Positions 23,340 through 33,508 of a DNA stretch of 64,000 nucleotides are shown piece after piece (position 1 is the stretch's first letter; each line of letters begins with the position of its first letter). The position numbers and the translations under genes were made by a program. Below the pieces are notes generated by a model that was given only the letters and a program-made list of their open reading frames with translations, had not been told where the DNA came from and searched no databases. Origin of the DNA: Eublepharis macularius (lineage: Eukaryota > Chordata > Lepidosauria > Squamata > Eublepharidae); assembly GCF_028583425.1 (NCBI RefSeq), contig NC_072801.1, forward strand, positions 19,984,001 through 20,048,000, given 5' to 3'.

Positions 23340-23960
23340 CCAGGTTTGTTACTTTGTTTGTTAGGCTAGTCCTTAAAGTGCCACTAGATTCCATTGCCTC
23401 TGAAGAACTGGAGTCCACAAAATGGAGTCCACAAAAACTTGAGCTGGAAGAGCATTTTGTTAGTCTTCAAGGTGCCACTAAAGTCCATTCACATCCACAG
23501 TGGTATGATCTTCTCCATAATCTCTCAAAGGCTGCAATGCCATGTTTGCTTTCTGGAGGTCCTAGGTAAAGTTAAATAATTTAGGTGACCGTTTTTGTAA
23601 AATGGGCAGCCTTTCTTGTTAAAGGTGGGTTAAGAACCGGGTGCAGAATGAATTGCGTTCCTTTGTGATTTTAATGTTATAACTCACCTTGAGAACAGTT
23701 TCATAAACAAACCAATAGGCTGTTGCTTCCATCTAAGTCATAGGTGACTGTTCCCACAACCACCTTGGCATGCACCTCTTGGTGTGGGGAAAATGTTCAG
23801 CCCATTTCAAGTTCTTGCCAAGTCAACCTATGGGGTGAGATGGTTGGTTCTGGTCTGTCCTCAACAAATACCTGAAGAAGGAAGCTTTGATTCTCAAAAG
23901 CTCATACTCTGGAAATCTAGTTGGTCTTTAAGAAGCCACTGGACTCAAATCTCACGAGTG
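23340..23960 (+). repeat. Decayed Penelope-like fragments
   Basis: AGTCCTTAAAGTGCCACTAG, TCTTCAAGGTGCCACTAAAG and CTGAAGAAGGAAGCTTTGAT followed by CTCAAAAGCTCATAC are old relatives of the 12559 and 30898 repeats. At least three partial units. Confidence 0.45.
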
Positions 23961-24279
23961 TTTTAGTGTGTTTTGTTGGCATCTTGCCCCATGATTATCA
24001 CATACTTCCCCATGTTTATCATCCAATGGTACATTTTGGGAATACATCCTAAGAATATAAGATGCAAGTGATTTGTAGTTTGCCTGGCAGGGTTGGCCAT
24101 CTGGACTCGTCAAAAGACATTTGTTCACTATTGATCAAGTATTTTTAAAACATTAGAACCCCAGATAAGACCTTTGCACCATCACCAACATTGACTCTTG
24201 GGCTTGCTACAAAAACAGGCGGGTTAATTGCTGTGTTAAGTGTGAAACCAAGCAATATTTCATAGAATATTTCATAGAA

Positions 24280-24680
24280 AAAGAGCTGGAGGAACTCATT
24301 AGCATAACTCATTAGCATATGCCACTCCCCTTCACAGCACCAGAAATGTGTCATTAGCACAACTGATTTGCATATGCCACACACCCCTGACATCACCTGT
24401 CCTGGCTGTTTTGGACCCAATCCTGGCCATTCAGGGCTGAAATTGGGCCCAAAATGGCAAAAAGGGACTGAAAATGGCCGAAAAGGGGCCCCAAATGGTC
24501 AGGATCGGGCCACTGCTGAGCACCACCCGTCAGAGGCCCAATCTGGGCTGTTTCGGCCCCAATCCAGGACGAAACAGGCCCAAAATGGCCGAGACTCAGG
24601 TGGGTGGGGCCACCTGACGTTACCTCCTTGGGGAACTGCCAGAACTGCATTCCTGCGTGTTCCCCCTCGAAATGAGCCCT
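24280..24680 (-). repeat. Unclassified repeat with internal AAAATGGCC-type subrepeats
   Basis: The same family, in reverse orientation, is at 62490-62720: GGTCACATGTCAGGTGACCC, CCATTTTGGGTCC and ATCGGGCCTCTGATGGGTGG. The end GGGGGAACGTGCAGGAACAC and a terminal AGCCCTGAG suggest a hAT-related end. Confidence 0.5.
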
Positions 24681-24739
24681 GAGCAATATTAATCTTAGGT
24701 GAGGTTTCAATAAAATGAAAGATTCCCTGAACGTGGTAC

Positions 24740-24870
24740 TGATTCCAGAGGAGCCAACCACATTAGTCTCTTGTAGCCAAAATTAGGTAGGAGCCTTGTG
24801 GCATCTTAAAGAATAACCTTTTATTCTAAGATAAGCTTTTGTGGACTAGAGCCCACTTTATCAGATGCAT
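24740..24870 (-). repeat. Penelope-like fragment, minus strand
   Basis: GAGGAGCCAACCACATTAGTC ... GGAGCCTTGTGGCATCTTAA ... AAGCTTTTGTGGACTAGAGC follows the order of the Penelope-like unit but is a diverged subfamily. Confidence 0.5.
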
Positions 24871-25489
24871 GCAGTGGGCCCTCACTAGGCAGATGTGCAT
24901 GCGCGGGAGTCCCAATGCAAGGGTGTTTGTCCCCCTTTTTTAATAGGAGAGGGCCAAGCTGCTGAGGAGCCAGCTCACTCACATCATGGGACCCTGTGGC
25001 CTTTCCTAAGCCCAGCCAAGAGAGTTTGCAGTGGCTGATATGGAAGTCTGGAGTGATCAGCGCAGCTCTCGTTGTTGCTCATTTGCTTTTTGACAGAGTC
25101 TCTTTCTGTTCTGGGATCTGACAATGCAACCACCTGCCACTTGGTAGTACTTAGACGCTCAGGTAGGGCAGCTGAAGGGATAATGCGAAGTGCCCGTCAC
25201 ATAGTAACTGGGGATATCTCCCGAATTAAAGAAATCTTAGGATAATCCTGGCTATGATATCAGGAGATCTCCTGTTTTTTGTGCTTGATAAGCCACATGT
25301 TGTTAGGAGCCAAATGAGGGTCATGGCATAGGGTAAAAAGGGGTCATTCAACCCTTCCCACCACCATTCCACGCTGCATCCTTTTTTGACCTTAATTGGT
25401 CCCCCCCGAATGGCTTTTCATTCCACAGGGGAAAACCTACGAGTGTATGTAATGTTTTTTCCTTGGGGTAAAGAGCAGCTCTGGGGAGG

Positions 25490-25695
25490 GAGCCAGCATG
25501 TTGTGGTGGTTAGAGCATTGAACTAGGATCTTGGACATTCAGGTTTGAGTTCTTATTCTGCCATGGAAGCTTGCTGGGTGACCTTGAGCCAGTCACACAC
25601 CCTCAGCCTAACCTGCCTCACAAGGTTGTTGTGAGGATAAAAGTGGAAGGGAGAAGAAAAAGTAAGGAATTGTGAGTCATGAAAAGACCATGTAA
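25490..25695 (+). repeat. Sauria-type SINE
   Basis: GAGCCAGCATGTTGTGGTGG head, GTGACCTTGAGCCAGTCAC and CTCACAAGGTTGTTGTGAGG in the expected order. Confidence 0.75.
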
Positions 25696-26270
25696 GGTTA
25701 AAGCTTACCTTCCTTGCCTCTGTGATCCCCGATTAGTTGGGATCTATGCACATAGCAGAATTAGGTGGTAGAATCCTAACTTGGGAGAGCAGCCTTTACA
25801 GTTCAGATGGCAGTAGGTGTGTGCTGTTTTGAAAAGATCTTCCATTTAAAACCTGCTTGTAATAACCTTAACATCACAGAGGATGGTTCTATCCCAGCCT
25901 GCTTCTTGCTGTGCAAGCTGTTTGCAAGGGAGCATTCCAAGTGCAATCTCTATTCAGCAATTGGATGCGCTACGCTTGATTTTGCTGTCTTATTCTGCTG
26001 CCCTTAAAAGCGAAATCCAGAAGTTTCACCATATTCCTGCAATATATTTTGCTTCCTCTTTGTTAATCTGCTCATAGTTTAAAGTCATACATGAGGCTAT
26101 GGGGCTTAATTTTAGCCATTTTTATGTTGATGGGGATGCAGATCAGAATGTAGATGTCTGCCATTGCCACGTCCCCCCAGTTACAATGACTTTTAATATT
26201 CCATGACTAGTCTTTTGGTCTTAGGGCCTATAACATTTGTGTGTTCTGTCTCTCTTTTTCTTAATAACAG

Positions 26271-26324
26271 AATTCAGTGACGAGCTGGAAAAGGGCAATC
26301 CCTTTCCATTCATTTATGGAAGTG
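26271..26324 (+). CDS. Candidate second exon of the gene starting at 22510
   Basis: 54 bp with a long pyrimidine tract and CAG acceptor (TCTCTTTTTCTTAATAACAG) and a GTGAGT donor. Phase 0 continues from exon 1 to give NSVTSWKRAIPFHSFMEV without a stop. Another frame (FSDELEKGNPFPFIYGSG) reads more protein-like but does not fit the phase of exon 1. No further exon was found with confidence. Confidence 0.4.
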
Positions 26325-26425
26325 GTGAGTAAAATTTGAATTTGGCATCCATTCACCTTAGTAGGTGTCGAGATAAAGGTAGAAAATGCTTGAGCTGATT
26401 GGTATTTGATTTATTTATTCAAGAC

Positions 26426-27268
26426 TAGCTTGATACCCGTGCTTCACTATGGTATTTAACTGCTTTAAATCCAATTATAATACTTAAGGCTATGTAACAT
26501 TTTTTGGTACTTATGGAAAAGAAATGGCCCCTAGAAAGGTCACGCACCATCTGCCCATGAAGATTTAAAAACTCAGTTGCTATACTGACTTTTATATAAA
26601 ATCCCGGTTCAGGAGTCTTGTACCATCTTTCTTCAACTGTCTTCAATTTTCTTTACCTGATTTTTACCTCCAAACACAGAGTTCCACAGCTGACTGCTCG
26701 GGGGGGGGGGCAAGCAGGCGCCTGCTAGCCACACAGGAAAGCCAGGCCCCACAGGGAGATTGGCAACCCTAGTGAACTTTTAGGGGAAGACTGGGAGGTG
26801 CATCTTACCTCAGGACACATTCAATGACTCCCAATAGCACCTGCATACTGTTTAGAATGTGGAGGGTGAAGACCAATCAGTCCACATACGCAGATGACAT
26901 CAGTGTTCCAACTGTCTTGGTGGGGGGTGGGGGAGAATGAGGTGTGGGATGTTGTGGGCCCTAATCAGCCCGCATATGCAAATGACCTTGAAAGGCTGGC
27001 CCAATCAGGGAAGAGTGGCTGAGCTGGCAGTGGGCAGGGGCTGCAAGCAGGCAGCAGCCTGCCAGCCACTTAGGGAAGCTGTATCCCTTTGGGAAAACTC
27101 ATTTGACCCCTTTTTGCCCCCTGAGGGGACGAATTTCTTAAAATCCCTCCTTAGTGGGTATATAAATCATGAAAGGAATGTTTTCCCCAAATTTCATGTT
27201 TCTAGGTCCAGAGGTTTGGGCTGGGCGTTGATGAGTCAGTCAGGACACTTGTCTTTATATATATATAG
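26426..27268 (+). repeat. Possible mobile element with TATATATA end
   Basis: Starts TAGCTTGATACCCGTGCTTC and ends GACACTTGTCTTTATATATA. I remember similar ends from vertebrate dispersed repeats but cannot name the family. Contains a G-run at 26700-26710. No coding potential seen. Confidence 0.3.
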
Positions 27269-27439
27269 GTGTACTTATTATACGTGGCCCTCTCCGCAAA
27301 TTTTGGTGGCTCAGTTTTACTTAATGCTTTGATGCCATCCTTCTTCTAGTGCTCATGTTGGCATGCTTATAGTGCAATTATAGCTGGTTTTCTACCTTCG
27401 AAGACCGTTGAAATCTTAGACTTAGAAGAGTGTAACACT

Positions 27440-27605
27440 GTTTAGTATTGCACCCCACCATTTATCCTCACAAGAACCCTGTGAGGTAATTTAAAATAAA
27501 AGGCAATAATTCTCCCAAAGTCATCCAGTAATCTTCACTTGGGGATTTGGACCTTAGTCACTGCAGTCCTTCTTTCATACACAAGCCGCTACACTGATCT
27601 CTACC
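27440..27605 (-). repeat. Sauria-type SINE, minus strand, decayed
   Basis: CACCATTTATCCTCACAAGA, CCCTGTGAGGTAATTT and a decayed head at CAAGCCGCTACACTGATC. Confidence 0.5.
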
Positions 27606-27792
27606 ATAAAACCAAAAAAATAAATAACTCAAATAATTGGTAGAATAAATAAATGCTAAAACTTAGCAACCAGATGAATGTGAAATAAAATTTTCATGAA
27701 ATCTCCATCCTTTTCTAAAAGGAGTAAGAGAAATAAGTCAAGGCAGGTAGCAAAAGTATATTTTTTAAAGCCCAGCAGTTCTGAGAGTTTCT

Positions 27793-27950
27793 GGTAGGTA
27801 GCCATATTGGTCTGTAGTAGAACAACAGGATTTGAGTCCTGTGTCACCTTAGAGACCAACAAGATTTTCAGAGTATAAGCTGAGGTACCACTGGACTCAT
27901 ATCTGGTTTTCTGACAAAGCAGTATCTTTTGCAAGATGAGAGACCAGAAG
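27793..27950 (-). repeat. Penelope-like repeat, second subfamily
   Basis: GTAGGTAGCCATATTGGTCTG ... GAGTCCTGTGTCACCTTAGA ... GATTTTCAGAGTATAAGCTG shows the same layout as the 12559 family with different sequence. Confidence 0.5.
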
Positions 27951-28589
27951 GAAACTGATGATGCAGAAGAAAAGGAAAAGAAACATCTAGAATACAACAG
28001 CCAATACATGTTTGATAAATTTTCATTTCCTTTTAATTGAAGTTGTGTTCGACACTATTTCTTCTGTTCAAGAAAAGCTTCTCTTTTTATAGCTATTAAC
28101 ATTCAGTTGATTTGCCTGATTTCACCAGCAGTGTTGGGACTTCAAAGTCTTCACACCAGCCCTCTTCTGAGTTTTATTCTTGCCTTTTTCTTCTAGACTT
28201 AAAAAGGATACATAAGCCTCTCTTCTTTTAACATATATGTCTAGTAGGGAAGATACCTTTTAAGTTTGAGCTCCCAGTTGTTAGCAGAGAGTGTCAGCAT
28301 GGAGTAGTGGTTTGCTACACAGACTGTTTCCAGTGCCACCAGTACAGCCTTCTTACGGGAACTTACATCCTCTAATCCTTTGGGACCTTTAAGCCTGGAT
28401 TGCATATAGTACCATAGGTTGCATATGATACCATATTTCCCCGAAATGGGAGGCAAAGGACATTTAAATCATTCCACTTAGAATAAAAGGAACAGTGTAA
28501 AAGGAAAGCAAAAATTCAAAACTAAGCAATTGGTCCAATTGGATATACCCAGAAGAGGAGAGTATGCACCCTAGTCCTATGGAGAGGGG

Positions 28590-28790
28590 GAGCACCTTCT
28601 ATGCAACAAGACAGATGGTTGGACTAAAAGTAGGGAGACCTGAGTTCAAATCTCCACTCAGCCATGAATTTCCTAATGGGTGGCTTTGGGCCAGTTGCAT
28701 GCTCTGCCCACACTACCTCACTGAGTGGCTGTGAGGATAAACTGGAAAGGGAAATGTAAAAGATAGATAATACATCCATGCTACAAACAG
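28590..28790 (+). repeat. Sauria-type SINE, diverged
   Basis: AGACCTGAGTTCAAATCTCC, GGCTTTGGGCCAGTTGCATG and GTGGCTGTGAGGATAAACTG. Confidence 0.6.
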
Positions 28791-28872
28791 GAAGTGATGG
28801 ATCTGAATAAATGCTGCAGCAGCATTTACCGTTAAAACCAGAGCGTTGGATTTAGATTAGGCTGGTGTGGGC

Positions 28873-29105
28873 TGAGAGCCAGTGTGTGTAGTGGTTAGTG
28901 TGCTGGACTAGGATTTACAAGAACCAGGTTTGAATCCCCACTCTGCCACAAAAGCTTGCTGTGTAATCTCAGGCCATCACACTCAGCCTAACCTACCTCA
29001 CAGGGTTGTTGTGTAGATGAAGTGGAGGAGATAATGATGTAAACTGTTTTGGGTCCCCAATGGGGAGAAACGTAGGGGCGAAATGAATTGAGTAAATTAA
29101 AAAAT
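28873..29105 (+). repeat. Sauria-type SINE
   Basis: AGAGCCAGTGTGTGTAGTGG head, AGGTTTGAATCCCCACTCTG B-box region, CTCACAGGGTTGTTGTGTAG, tail GTCCCCAATGGGGAGAAAC. Confidence 0.8.
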
Positions 29106-29695
29106 TGATTAGGGAGGGACCTGGGTTTAAGAGCACATTCAGCGTATTCAAATATCCGTCCCTTTGTAGTTCAAAAACAGCAGCTGTGGATTTTTAGGTT
29201 TATATATGGGTCTACCCTGGAGCTCCTTGTAGGAAAGTATTATAGAGAATATTAGCTGTGTAAATTGACCAATGGCGCCATCTAGTGCCAGACAGCAGCA
29301 GAATGCAGCATATCGCTTTAGCCCAAAGAGAAGCCTTCCCAGTTAGTTTGCCTGTGGTTGGGACAAAAAGACAGACCCAGAGAATAAGGGAAGAGCATTT
29401 TTGTGACTGGCACCTTCAGAGAAGACAAACAGGGAGTAGGAAAGATATTCTCTCCCATGTGTGTTTTCCTTGTGTTTGGACACAGGATGGGCCCTTTTCA
29501 GTTCTGGGTGTACTAACTGGTGTTTTAACTTTGTCTCCGAGCAGCAGTGTTAAGACTGGAGGAATTTTCCATGCTTGTTTTCCAGACAAAGGACCAGAGG
29601 AGAATCACCAGATCTTTTCCTAAAAGGGTCTGCTGGCATACAGCAAAATGGGAAGAGGATTCAAAGAGGCAATTAAAAAGATAGCCAAAGGTTAC

Positions 29696-29917
29696 TCGAG
29701 TGGGGTGCAAGTGGAGTGCAAGTGAACAGGGAGGACATACATGTGAGGGCCAAGCTACAAGTGACGAATGACACTTGAATGGCAAGTGTATTTCTCCCTG
29801 TTCACTTGCCCTCCACTAAATCCACTTGCTGTTCAAGTGTCATTTGTCACTTGTAGCTTGGCCCTGAGTCTGTTCACTTGCCATTCAAGTGTAATTCGTC
29901 ACTTGTAGCTTGGCCCA
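29696..29917 (+). mobile_element. Family-A Harbinger-like MITE hosting another family-A MITE
   Basis: An outer half-element (GAGTGGGGTGCAAGTGGAGT ... ACATGTGA | GTCTGTTCACTTGCC ... AGCTTGGCCC) is split by a complete 118-bp family-A copy at 29747-29864 flanked by TGA. The target is the same position used by the nested insertion at 6521. Confidence 0.7.
29747..29864 (+). mobile_element. Harbinger-like MITE family A, 118 bp (nested)
   Basis: GGGCCAAGCTACAAGTGACG to complementary CTTGGCCC, TGA on both sides, the same 118-bp length as 2746-2863. Confidence 0.75.
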
Positions 29918-30275
29918 GAGTGGAGATGTGAACACTTGCCTGCATCTCGGAGAGTCCCTCCAAACACTTGACTCTCATGCTGAAGCGCAACCAACTGGCA
30001 AGATGTTTGAGAAAACAGTTCTGAACAGACAAAATCAGCCTAGAGGACTGTGGGTTTTTTCCAGTCACAGCTAGGAGAGGCTTGCATTAGGGAGATGAAA
30101 TGTTGCTTTGCTTGGCATATGCCAATATTTGTTTAATACAGCAATGAATAAAGACTATGACCTTTACTTGGGTCAGCAGGGTGCAATCAAGAATTAAGTT
30201 CATTTTTTAAAAAAATTACTGTCACAGTGAAATCCTAGTCAGAGTTACTCCAGTCTAAACCCACTGACTTCAATG

Positions 30276-30873
30276 TAAATGCAGCGGCGCGTGTTATTAC
30301 GAGAGTGCCAAATAAGGCACATAGAACACCATTCTTACGTGAGCTGCATTGGTTGCCAGTGGAGTACCGGATCAGATTCAAGGTTCTGGTCTTGACCTAT
30401 AAGGCCCTGTGCGGACTGGGACCAGCGTATCTATGGGACCGTCTCTCCCCATATATTCCCCAGAGGACACTCCGATCAGGGGACAAACAGCTGTTGGTGG
30501 TCCCTGGCCCCAAGGAGGCCCGCCTAGCCTCGAATAGAGCCAGGGCCTTTTTGGTCCTGGCTCCCACCTGGTGGAACACTCTGTCTGCTGAAATCAGGGC
30601 CCGGCAGGACTTACTATCTTTTTGCCGGGCCTGCAAGACAGAGTTGTTCCGCCCGGCATATGGCTGAGGCTGGGCCTCCGCCGGCCTGGAAAAAAGGGGT
30701 GTATAAAACCCTCCCTGTGAAGGCTGTCCACCATCTTGTTTTAAATGTGTTGTTTTTAATGAATATGAATTTTTAATTGTATTTTAATTGTATTTTTAAT
30801 ATGTTGTTATCTGCCCTGACCCCGCTTGCGGGGAGGGTGGAATACAAATGTGAAATAAATAAATAAATAAATA
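30276..30873 (+). mobile_element. CR1/L2-type LINE 3' end
   Basis: An open frame (30305-30667) encodes LRELHWLPVEYRIRFKVLVL, YKALCGLGPAYLWDRL and RAFLVLAPTWWNTL, the characteristic post-RT terminus of CR1/L2-like LINEs. A 3' UTR with CCCTGACCCCGCTTGCGGGG and an (AAAT)n tail follows. It is 5'-truncated and inserted in a palindromic element (30224-31146). Confidence 0.85.
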
Positions 30874-30897
30874 GGCTGGAGTAATTCCACATAGGAT

Positions 30898-31120
30898 AGA
30901 TGCAGAGGAGTTAGCCGTGTTAGTCTGTAGTCACAAAATAGCAAAGAGTCCAGTAGCACCTTTAAGACTAACCTACTTTATTGCAGCATAAGCTTTCGAG
31001 AACCACAGCTCTCTTCGTCAGATGCAGAGAACATGCATATGACAAAGAGAACTGTGGTTCTCGAAAGCTTATGCTGCAATAAAGTAGGCTAGTCTTAAAG
31101 GTGCTACTGGACTCTTTACT
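30898..31120. mobile_element. Penelope-like repeat, head-to-head, 14-bp target duplication
   Basis: Two units face each other (AGTCCAGTAGCACCTTTAAG and its complement). The duplication ATTCCACATAGGAT lies at 30884-30897 and 31121-31134. A hammerhead-like core is on the minus strand at 30986-31021, and a stem-perfect but core-broken one is on the plus strand at 31041-31075. Confidence 0.65.
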
Positions 31121-31149
31121 ATTCCACATAGGATTGCACTGTAAATGTC

Positions 31150-32140
31150 TGGCTTTGCGGGAGGGCCATGTTCTTTTCATATTTATGAGATTTGCAACAT
31201 TTAAGGAAAAGGCATTTTGTCCAAACTACCTTCAAAAGAGAGGCCAGTGGGATTCAAGGACGCTAGTTAACAAACAAAGCAGCAACTGTACAAAAACCAT
31301 TGTTAACTTGCTTCTCTGTTGAATGGACTGTGACTGAACCGCCAGCTAACTCATTTGTGCAAATCAGTCTTTTAAACAAAGCAATCTGATAACAGCCTTG
31401 GGATACTGAACACATCTGAAAGCATGAATTCAGCAGCAGGAGGAAACAAACAAATGCTGAATTGTACATTAAGAGGTGACGCTTAAATGGAGCTGGTCAT
31501 CTAAGCGCCGGCTGATATTGCTGCCTCTGGGAATGGATTGTTTCCCCCAGTGATTGCTTCTAATTCCTGGCGTTTCTCCCCTCGCCCCTGGGTGGAGGTG
31601 TGGCTTGTGGTTTCGTATGAAGAAAGGCTCAAGGTTCAATCTCTGGCAGCTGTACTGAAAAGTGCTCAGGTAGCCAGGAAAGCCGTTTCTCTGCTCCTGA
31701 AATGCTGCCAGAGTAAACAGGACAGAGCAAGACAGATGAATCGTCTGATTTTGGTTATAAGGGCAAGCTCATCCATCGGCTATAGGAAGCAGAGAAAACA
31801 TTTTGATGCTGTAGGGCATACGGATGGTTCAGTGAACAGCAGCAGTTAAGAGCCAGGCCAAATACCATCTTCATTTAGATTGGGGGGTCAGCCCCCTAAG
31901 AAAGTCTGCCTGGGCTGCCCTAAGTCCTGCTCTACCTGAACTTACCTGCCGTATTGATGGGGAGCATTGCAGGCTGCATTGGATGCCAAATCTTTTCCCA
32001 GAATGTATCTGGTGCTACTGATACTATGCAGCCACTGGTCAGGAACAGGGGGAGGAAAATGGAGGGATGGGGCAAGAATTCTGGCTGCTTCTTAACTGCC
32101 TTCCTCCTCCACTGGGGCAGATAAGTTTGGGTGGGCTGGA
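31150..32140. other. Gene-free stretch
   Basis: No feature recognised. The 103-codon frame at 31538-31849 has no known domain. Confidence 0.4.
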
Positions 32141-32145
32141 GGTAG

Positions 32146-32345
32146 GGTTGCCAGCTTCCGGTTGGGAAATTCTTGGAGATCTGGGGGATGGAACCTGGAG
32201 AATGTGGGGTTTGAGGAAGTGAGGGGCCTCATTAGAATATAATCCCATAGAGTCCACCCTCCAAAGCAGTCATTTTCTCCAGAACTGATCTCCGTCTTTT
32301 GAAGATCAGTTGTAATTCCGGGAGATCTCCAGCCACCCTAGGTGG
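32146..32345 (+). repeat. GTTGCCAG...-type repeat
   Basis: AGGGTTGCCAGCTTCCGGTT ... GAGTCCACCCTCCAAAGCAG ... GGGAGATCTCCAGCCACCCT. Same family as 21625-21845. Confidence 0.55.
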
Positions 32346-33342
32346 AGAAAAAGCAAGGGAGCTGCTCACTCTTTTATACTCTAACGAAGGAAAAACACTC
32401 TGCATGTGTACAAAGAAACACTTTATCCTAATACTACTTTGAGACTGCAATCTATACATGCTTAACATGGGGCTGAATCCTAGTGGGAAAAGATCCCCCA
32501 AGATTCCTCGTGGATCGCCCACTCGTTCGTGTTCTTCTTAGCGCTGAGACTGAAGATATGCTGAAGAAGGTAAGCTCTTGCTCACTGTGTTTTCCAAATG
32601 GATTCTCTGTTTTCTCTCAACTTTTCTTTGTCCAGGGTCCTCCCCCTGCCCTTTGTGAACAGAGACCCTTGTTCATCCAACACCTGCTTGAAGCCAACTG
32701 GCAAAATTCATCAGCATGCTGGGAGAAGCTTCACGCAATGATTTCTACCTATTATGTGGGGCTTCAAGTCAGCCTTTCTCATCGGTGACTTCGCAAATGT
32801 GGGACATCCCCCCCCAACAGGTGGATTGGGCAGAATTCAGCCCCAAGTCTGGAAAAATCAGCTATTCTTGCTTTGACTTGCTCCCTTGAAGTACCTGGCC
32901 AAGCTGACATTTACAACCACTACAAAAGACTTTCTAAAAACCAGAGGAGTATCTGAAAATAAGCTCCAATGGTTGAAATGGCAGTTATGTCACAAATTTA
33001 AAACATTTTTAGGGTGTGAAACTCTTTAGTGGGGCAAAACGGTGCCCCTGGTGGGTCAGTGCACTCGCTGCCCTCCCCCTCACCATCCCTGTACTTCACT
33101 CCTGTTGTTGAGGAACTGGGTGGAGAGAGATTTGAGTTGCAGCAACAGGATCGGTTGATGTGGGCAGGTTACAGATCAAGTCCAAAGCGCTTAATGTTCT
33201 GACTTATCCTTTCAAAAGGACAAAACGTTTCCCTGGATTTGCCTCTGTTGACAGAAATGAAGCATTGTTAGAAAGAATTAGAAAAGCTGTTGAGAATCAC
33301 CCTTGAAAAAGCCAAATCAGTCACTGCTGAGCCACAGCTGGT

Positions 33343-33348
33343 TTTATT
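33343..33348 (-). promoter_or_regulatory. PDILT polyadenylation signal
   Basis: AATAAA on the minus strand about 90 bp after the PDILT stop codon. It is the first such hexamer downstream, so the 3' UTR is probably short. Confidence 0.6.
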
Positions 33349-33436
33349 TTCTTAAGGTCTTCCTAAATTCCCCATAATCACATCAAAGGTAACGCCTCTC
33401 AATTATCTTTGCTGCTGCGGGGAGGGGAAGAACCTA

Positions 33437-33508
33437 CTAAAGCTCTTCCTTTTTTGTGGTTTTTTCCTGTTCCTTCACAACATCTTTTTTCTTGGTCTTT
33501 GAAGACAC
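33437..33508 (-). CDS. PDILT: PDILT exon 11: lysine-rich tail, KEEL, stop
   Basis: Residues 500-522 and a TAG stop, followed immediately by a second TAG. The tail [14 protein letters not shown]... is basic and ends KEEL, a KDEL-type ER retrieval signal. The acceptor GTTTTTTTAAG is a good match. Confidence 0.92.
   Translation of the reverse strand: MSSKTKKKDVVKEQEKTTKKEEL

Noticed and set aside
32542..32569. 28-bp possible exon with AG/GT borders
   Set aside because: Phase does not fit the candidate gene starting at 22510 and the segment is too short to support alone.
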